A DNA stretch of 64,000 nucleotides from Plasticicumulans lactativorans (GTDB lineage Bacteria; Pseudomonadota; Gammaproteobacteria; Competibacterales; Competibacteraceae): positions 186,001 through 250,000 of the forward strand of contig NZ_SLWY01000002.1 in the NCBI RefSeq assembly GCF_004341245.1. The letters are read 5' to 3'. Positions 59,049-64,000 of this stretch are shown one piece after another. The notes beneath the pieces were generated by a model. It had not been told where the DNA came from. It saw only the letters and a program-made list of their open reading frames with translations, and did not search any database. Every line of letters begins with the position of its first letter. Position 1 is the first letter of the stretch. The translations under genes were made by a program, and so were the position numbers.

Positions 59049-60170
59049 ATGTCCTGCGATTTCTTTGCCCAAGCCGCGCCCGGTGTGCGCACCCTGTCGC
59101 CCTATGTGCCGGGCCGGCCCGAGAGCGAGATCAAGCGCGAGTACGGCCTCGCCGAGGTGATCAAGCTCGCGTCGAACGAAAACCCGCTGGGCCCGAGCCC
59201 GCTGGGGCTGGCCGCGGCGCAGGCCGCGCTGGCCGAGATCGCCCGTTACCCGGACGGCAACGGCTTCGAGCTGAAGCGCGCGCTGGCGGCGAAGTACGGC
59301 GTCGAGACCGCGCGCATCACCCTCGGCGCCGGCTCCAACGACATCCTCGACCTGGTCGCGCGCGCCTTCCTGACCCCCGGCGACGAGGCGGTGTACTCCG
59401 ACCACGCCTTCGCGGTCTACCCGATCGCCACGCAGACCGCCGGCGGCCGCGGCGTGTCGGTGCCGGCGCTGCCGGCCGGGCACGCGATGGCCTACGGGCA
59501 CGATCTGGCGGCGATGCGCGCGGCCATCGGCAGCCGCACCAAGGTCGTCTTCATCGCCAACCCGAACAACCCCACCGGCACCTGGCTCGCGCCGGCCGAA
59601 CTCGAAGGCTTCCTGCGCGAGCTGCCCGAGCACGTCGTCGTGGTGCTCGACGAGGCCTACGTCGAATACATGGCGCCGGAGCAGGTCGCACCCAGCCTGG
59701 CCTGGCTCGAACGCCACCCCAACCTCGTCGTCAGCCGCACCTTTTCCAAGGCCTACGGGCTCGCCGGGCTGCGCGTCGGCTACGCCTTCGCCCACCCGCA
59801 GGTCACCGACCTGCTGAACCGCGCGCGCATGCCGTTCAACGTCAGCCTGCCGGCGCTGGCCGCGGCCACGGCTGCACTCGACGACACCGCGTTCATCGCC
59901 CGCAGCGTCGAGCTCAACCGTGCCGGCATGCGCCAGCTGCAGGACGGCCTGCGCGCGCTCGGGCTGGGCTGGCTGCCCTCGGCCGGCAACTTCCTGTGCG
60001 TGAACGTCGGGCGCAGCGGCCGGCAGGTATTCCAGGCGCTGCTACCCAGGGGCGTGATCCTGCGTCCGGTCGACAACTACGCGCTGCCGGATTTCCTGCG
60101 CATCACCGTCGGCAGCGAGCGTGAGAACGCCGTGTGCCTGCGCGCGCTCGCCGAGGTGCTCGCCGCCTGA
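59049..60170 (+). CDS. hisC: Histidinol-phosphate / aromatic aminotransferase
   Basis: A 373-residue class I/II aminotransferase of the HisC type: IKLASNENPLGPSPLGL, GSNDILDLVARAFL, NPNNPTGTW, DEAYVEYM and the PLP lysine in SRTFSKAYGLAGLRVGY. Between pheA and tyrA this copy probably works in phenylalanine/tyrosine synthesis as well as or instead of histidine, as proposed for Pseudomonas hisC2. ATG 59049 chosen; a GTG nine bases earlier is also in frame. The 224 bases between pheA and this gene hold nothing I recognise. Confidence 0.93.
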   Translation: MSCDFFAQAAPGVRTLSPYVPGRPESEIKREYGLAEVIKLASNENPLGPSPLGLAAAQAALAEIARYPDGNGFELKRALAAKYGVETARITLGAGSNDILDLVARAFLTPGDEAVYSDHAFAVYPIATQTAGGRGVSVPALPAGHAMAYGHDLAAMRAAIGSRTKVVFIANPNNPTGTWLAPAELEGFLRELPEHVVVVLDEAYVEYMAPEQVAPSLAWLERHPNLVVSRTFSKAYGLAGLRVGYAFAHPQVTDLLNRARMPFNVSLPALAAATAALDDTAFIARSVELNRAGMRQLQDGLRALGLGWLPSAGNFLCVNVGRSGRQVFQALLPRGVILRPVDNYALPDFLRITVGSERENAVCLRALAEVLAA

Positions 60171-60238
60171 GCCGCCGCACCCGTCCCGCCGCGGGGCCGC
60201 GACCGGCGCCCCGCGGCGCATCAACGAGAGGAATTACC

Positions 60239-61114
60239 GTGAGTACCGAGGTCCTGATCCCGCGCCTCGCCGTCATCGGCGTCGGCCTCATCGGCGGCTC
60301 GCTGGCGCGCGCGCTGAAGCGTGCGCAGGTGGTGGGCGAGGTGGTCGGCTGCGGCCGCAACGTCGAGCAGCTCGAACGCGCGGTCGCGCTCGGCGTGATC
60401 GACCGCTACACCGACGACCCGGCGGCCGCGGTCGCCGGCGCCGACATGGTCGTGGTGGGCACGCCGGTGTCGGCGATGCGCGCCGTGTTCGGCGCGATCC
60501 GCGATCACCTCGCGCCGCACGCCGTGCTCACCGACGTCGGCAGCGCCAAGGGCTGCGTGGTCGCGGACGCCGAAGCCGTGTTCGGCACGCTGCCCGAGCG
60601 CTTCGTGCCCGGCCACCCGGTCGCCGGCACCGAGAAGAGCGGGGTCGAGGCCTCCTTCGCCGAGCTGTTCGAGCGCCGGCGCGTGATCCTCACCCCGCAC
60701 GTGGAGAGCGCCGCGGAGGCCGTCGACCGGGTGCGCGCGATGTGGCAGGCGACCGGCGCCGAGGTGGTCGAAATGGGCATCCGCCATCATGACGAGGTGC
60801 TGGCGGCGACCAGCCATCTGCCGCACGTGCTCGCCTACACCGTGGTCGACACGCTCGCGAGCATGGACGACCGCGCCGAGATCTTCCGCTTCGCCGCCGG
60901 CGGCTTCCGCGACTTCACGCGCATCTCCTCGTCGGACCCGGCGATGTGGCGCGACATCTGCCTCGCCAACCGCGAGTGCCTGGTCGAGGTCATCGACGAG
61001 TACATCGGCACGCTCACGCGCCTGCGCGAGGCCCTCGCCCGCGGCGACGAGCGCACGGTCTTCGAGACCTTCCGCCGCGCCAAGCACGCGCGCGACAACT
61101 TCTACCGCGAGTGA
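60239..61114 (+). CDS. tyrA: Prephenate (arogenate) dehydrogenase
   Basis: A 291-residue NAD(P)-dependent dehydrogenase: LAVIGVGLIGGSLARALK (Rossmann motif), VLTDVGSAKGCVV, PGHPVAGTEKSGVEAS and SHLPHVLAY, then the helical dimer domain with FAAGGFRDFTRISSSDP. It oxidises prephenate toward tyrosine. In Pseudomonas it is fused to aroA (EPSP synthase); here it is a stand-alone gene followed by an unrelated small gene. The GTG 60239 has GAGAGGAA at a good distance. Confidence 0.94.
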   Translation: MSTEVLIPRLAVIGVGLIGGSLARALKRAQVVGEVVGCGRNVEQLERAVALGVIDRYTDDPAAAVAGADMVVVGTPVSAMRAVFGAIRDHLAPHAVLTDVGSAKGCVVADAEAVFGTLPERFVPGHPVAGTEKSGVEASFAELFERRRVILTPHVESAAEAVDRVRAMWQATGAEVVEMGIRHHDEVLAATSHLPHVLAYTVVDTLASMDDRAEIFRFAAGGFRDFTRISSSDPAMWRDICLANRECLVEVIDEYIGTLTRLREALARGDERTVFETFRRAKHARDNFYRE

Positions 61115-61121
61115 GGGCGCG

Positions 61122-61433
61122 ATGAAGCTGGGTACGCTGATCGCCATTGCCGTCGTTGGCGGCGGCGCGTGGTTCGCTTTCGAGACTTCGCGCCCGACGG
61201 GCGGCCTGCGCGTGCTGCTGGGACCGCCGTCGCCCGCAGCGGCAGCGACCGTTCCTGCCGCTGCGCCGGTTCTGAAGCGTGTGACGACGCCATCCTTCAG
61301 CTGTGACGGTCGCACGTACTGCTCGCAGATGCGCTCGTGCGACGAAGCGACCTTCTTTCTGCGCAACTGCCCTGGAACGCAGATGGACGGCGACGGGGAC
61401 GGCATTCCGTGCGAGAGCCAGTGGTGCCACTGA
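61122..61433 (+). CDS. Small membrane-anchored Excalibur-domain protein
   Basis: A 103-residue protein with one N-terminal hydrophobic segment (5-18, LIAIAVVGGGAWFAF) and a C-terminal Excalibur calcium-binding domain. It has six cysteines in the pattern SCDGRTYCSQMRSCDEATFF, and the loop MDGDGDGIPCESQWC. This domain is often fused to cold-shock/DUF1294 proteins; here it stands alone. It should be extracytoplasmic with disulfides and bind calcium; its role is unknown. ATG 61122 is seven bases after the tyrA stop, so it may be read with tyrA. Confidence 0.82.
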   Translation: MKLGTLIAIAVVGGGAWFAFETSRPTGGLRVLLGPPSPAAAATVPAAAPVLKRVTTPSFSCDGRTYCSQMRSCDEATFFLRNCPGTQMDGDGDGIPCESQWCH

Positions 61434-61523
61434 TACAGGATGCGCTCGGCGCCTGAGCGGCGCCTGCCGGGCGCTTCCGTTACAATCCGCGGCCTTCCCG
61501 GCCCTGTCTCCCGAGAGCCCGCC

Positions 61524-64000
61524 ATGCTGCGTTTCCGTGGTTCCCCCGCGCTGTCCGCCTTCCGTCTGGAGCAGTTGCTGCGCACCGTGCAGGCGCGCGT
61601 ACCCGCGGTGCGCGGGCTGTACGCGGAGTTCGAACACTTCGTCGACGGTGCCCTGACCACCCACGACCGCACGGTGCTCGAACGGCTGCTGCACTACGGG
61701 CCGAGCGCGAGCGTGCAGGCGCCGCACCGCGAGGCGGATTTCCGCGTGGTGCCGCGCCCGGGGACGATCTCGCCGTGGTCGTCGAAGGCCACCGACATCG
61801 CGCACGCCTGCGGCCTTGCGCGGGTCACGCGCATCGAGCGCGGCGTGGCGTGGTGGGTGGACGCCGAGCCCGCGCTCGCCGCCGGCGAACGCGCCGCGGT
61901 GGCGGCGCTGCTGCACGACCGCATGGTCGAGGCGGTGCTCGACACCGATGCCGACCCGGCGCAGCTGTTCGTGCACGCGGACCCGCGCCTGCTGGTCGCC
62001 GTGGACGTGCTCGGCGGCGGTCGTGCGGCGCTGGAGGCGGCCAACCGCGGGCTCGGCCTCGCGCTGTCGGAGGACGAGATCGACTACCTGCTCGACAACT
62101 TCGTGCGGCTCGGGCGCAACCCGCACGACGTCGAGCTGATGATGTTCGCGCAGGCCAACTCCGAGCACTGCCGGCACAAGATCTTCAACGCCGACTGGAT
62201 CGTCGACGGCGAGGCGCAGGAGGCGTCGCTGTTCGGCATGATCAAGAACACCTACCGGCACGCGCCCGAGGGCGTGCTCTCGGCCTATGCCGACAACGCG
62301 GCGGTGATCGAGGGCTTCCGCGCCGAGCGCTTCGCGCCGCAGCCCGGCAGCGGCGAGTACCGCGCCCACCGCGAGCCGGCGCACATCCTGATGAAGGTGG
62401 AGACCCACAACCACCCCACCGCGATCTCGCCCTTCCCCGGCGCGGCGACCGGCGCCGGCGGCGAGATCCGCGACGAGGGCGCCACCGGGCGCGGCTCCAA
62501 GCCCAAGGCCGGGCTGTGCGGCTTCTCGGTGTCGAACCTGCGCATCCCCGGCTTCGAGCAGCCGTGGGAGGTCGACCACGGCCGCCCGGGGCGCATCGCC
62601 AGCGCGCTTTCGATCATGCTCGAAGGCCCGATCGGTGCGGCGGCGTTCAACAACGAGTTCGGCCGCCCCAACCTGTGCGGCTACTTCCGCACCTTCGAGG
62701 CGACCGGGCCGGACGGCGAACGGCGCGGTTACCACAAGCCGATCATGATCGCCGGCGGCCTCGGCAACATCCGCGAGGCGCTGGTCGCCAAGGCCGAGCT
62801 GCCCGAGGGCAGCGCGATCGTCGTGCTCGGCGGGCCGGCGATGCTGATCGGCCTCGGCGGCGGCGCGGCGTCGAGCATGGCCACCGGGGCGTCGAGCGAG
62901 GACCTCGACTTCGCCTCGGTGCAGCGCGGCAACCCGGAGATGCAGCGCCGCGCGCAGGAGGTCATCGACCGCTGCGTCGCGCTCGGCGAGGCCAACCCGA
63001 TCCTGGCGATCCACGACGTCGGTGCTGGCGGCCTGTCCAACGCCGTGCCCGAGATCGTCCACGGCGCCGGGCGCGGCGGCGACTTCGAGCTGCGCGAGGT
63101 GCCGAGCGACGACCCCGGCCTGTCGCCGCTCGAGCTCTGGTGCAACGAGTCGCAGGAGCGCTACGTGCTCGCGGTGGCGGCCGAGGGCCTCGCCACCTTC
63201 GAGGCGCTCTGCGCGCGCGAGCGCTGCCCCTACGCGGTGCTCGGCAGCGCCACCGAGAGCGAGCAGCTGGTGGTGCGCGACGCCTGCTTCGGCAATACGC
63301 CGATCGACCTGCCGATGAACGTGCTGCTCGGCAAGCCGCCGAAGATGCTGCGCGACGTGCGCCGCGAGGCCGTCACCGGCACCCCGCTCGCGCTCGCGGG
63401 AGTCAGCCTCGACGCCGCCGCCGAGCGCGTGCTGCGCCTGCCGGCGGTGGCCGACAAGAGCTTCCTGATCACCATCGGCGATCGCACCGTCACCGGCCTG
63501 GTCGCGCGCGACCCGATGGTCGGCCCCTGGCAGGTGCCGGTGGCCGACTGCGCGGTGACCCTCGCCGACTACACCGGCTACAGCGGCGAGGCGATGGCGA
63601 TGGGCGAGCGCACGCCGCTCGCGGTGCTCGACGCGCCGGCCTCGGGGCGCATGGCGATCGGCGAGGCGATCACCAACATCGCCGCGGCGAGCCTGCGCCG
63701 CCTCGGCGACGTGCGCCTGTCGGCGAACTGGATGGCCGCCGCTGGCCACCCCGGCGAGGACGCGCACCTGTTCGACACCGTGCGCGCCGTGGGCCTCGAA
63801 CTCTGCCCGGCGCTCGGGCTCGCCATCCCGGTGGGCAAGGACTCGCTGTCGATGCAGACGCGCTGGGAGGAGCAGGGCGAGGCGCGACGGGTGACCGCGC
63901 CGCTGTCGCTGATCGTCTCGGCCTTCGCCCCGGTGCCCGACGTGCGCAAGTGCGTGACTCCGCAGCTGCGGCGTGACTGCGGCGACACCGACCTGATCCT
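61524..64000 (+). CDS. purL: Phosphoribosylformylglycinamidine synthase (large, single-chain), 3'-truncated by the window edge
   Basis: The first 825 codons of a protein usually near 1290 residues. Start [19 protein letters not shown] (ATG 61524), as in proteobacterial Pur[59 protein letters not shown] and GFCVS-like [10 protein letters not shown] define the FGAM-synthase domains. The C-terminal glutaminase domain lies beyond the window. It converts FGAR to FGAM with glutamine and ATP in purine synthesis. No frame interruption is seen. A 90-base gap separates it from the Excalibur gene. Confidence 0.97.
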   Translation, partial: MLRFRGSPALSAFRLEQLLRTVQARVPAVRGLYAEFEHFVDGALTTHDRTVLERLLHYGPSASVQAPHREADFRVVPRPGTISPWSSKATDIAHACGLARVTRIERGVAWWVDAEPALAAGERAAVAALLHDRMVEAVLDTDADPAQLFVHADPRLLVAVDVLGGGRAALEAANRGLGLALSEDEIDYLLDNFVRLGRNPHDVELMMFAQANSEHCRHKIFNADWIVDGEAQEASLFGMIKNTYRHAPEGVLSAYADNAAVIEGFRAERFAPQPGSGEYRAHREPAHILMKVETHNHPTAISPFPGAATGAGGEIRDEGATGRGSKPKAGLCGFSVSNLRIPGFEQPWEVDHGRPGRIASALSIMLEGPIGAAAFNNEFGRPNLCGYFRTFEATGPDGERRGYHKPIMIAGGLGNIREALVAKAELPEGSAIVVLGGPAMLIGLGGGAASSMATGASSEDLDFASVQRGNPEMQRRAQEVIDRCVALGEANPILAIHDVGAGGLSNAVPEIVHGAGRGGDFELREVPSDDPGLSPLELWCNESQERYVLAVAAEGLATFEALCARERCPYAVLGSATESEQLVVRDACFGNTPIDLPMNVLLGKPPKMLRDVRREAVTGTPLALAGVSLDAAAERVLRLPAVADKSFLITIGDRTVTGLVARDPMVGPWQVPVADCAVTLADYTGYSGEAMAMGERTPLAVLDAPASGRMAIGEAITNIAAASLRRLGDVRLSANWMAAAGHPGEDAHLFDTVRAVGLELCPALGLAIPVGKDSLSMQTRWEEQGEARRVTAPLSLIVSAFAPVPDVRKCVTPQLRRDCGDTDLI

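Overview
The window is a GC-rich proteobacterial chromosome segment, densely coded, with no gene-free stretch above 300 bases and no tRNA, rRNA, CRISPR array or transposon that I could recognise. Gene content and order point to a gammaproteobacterium. The run yciK / gph / ubiG / mtaD / mtnA / gyrA / serC / pheA / hisC / tyrA follows the Pseudomonas-type order. smc-zipA-ligA, yciB-yciI-bolA-ppiC and yciO / site-2 protease / trpS-scpA-scpB-rluB are also familiar gammaproteobacterial neighbourhoods. The presence of prsK-prsR-prsT implies an exosortase (XrtA)/PEP-CTERM organism, which fits environmental floc- or biofilm-forming lineages; I cannot fix the genus.

Layout. (1) 1-7.65 kb: end of an exopolysaccharide/PEP-CTERM locus: a 5'-truncated initiating sugar transferase, sensor kinase PrsK, sigma-54 activator PrsR and the TPR protein PrsT. 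Its first 4.8 kb is visibly less GC-rich than the rest. (2) 7.7-19.7 kb: a polyamine (putrescine) catabolic cluster: gamma-glutamylputrescine oxidase, two glutamine-synthetase-like ligases, a GntR/FCD regulator, PuuD hydrolase, PuuC-type dehydrogenase and a SpuC-type aminotransferase. Inside it sits an EF-hand secreted protein plus a two-component system. A perfect palindrome GTGATCAC recurs in front of the polyamine genes and is the likely operator. (3) 19.8-25.5 kb: cysZ, then a probably Fur-controlled operon imelysin / di-heme oxidoreductase / imelysin / DUF1513. (4) 25.6-34.6 kb: smc, zipA, ligA, then ppiC, bolA, yciI, yciB on the minus strand.

(5) 34.7-45.3 kb: yciO, then a three-gene insert (a 1002-residue tubulin/FtsZ-like protein, a zinc-ribbon/membrane/coiled-coil protein, and an orphan TAXI-type solute-binding protein), then the site-2 protease, trpS, scpA, scpB and rluB. 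The two extracytoplasmic proteins of the insert end in nearly the same tail (RR-x-L-x-LCE). This triad is the best candidate for an undescribed system. rluB carries a long Arg/Ala/Pro-rich tail with five copies of a 90-bp repeat. (6) 45.3-51.7 kb: an SRPBCC protein, yciK, two degenerate squalene/phytoene-synthase-like proteins, gph, ubiG, mtaD and an OmpA-family protein. (7) 52-64 kb: an orphan response regulator, mtnA, gyrA, then serC-pheA-hisC-tyrA for serine and aromatic amino acids, a small Excalibur-domain protein, and the 5' two thirds of purL running off the end.

All functional calls rest on reading motifs and recalled family features; no database search was run. Long open frames antisense or out of frame to these genes are by-products of high third-position GC and were left out.
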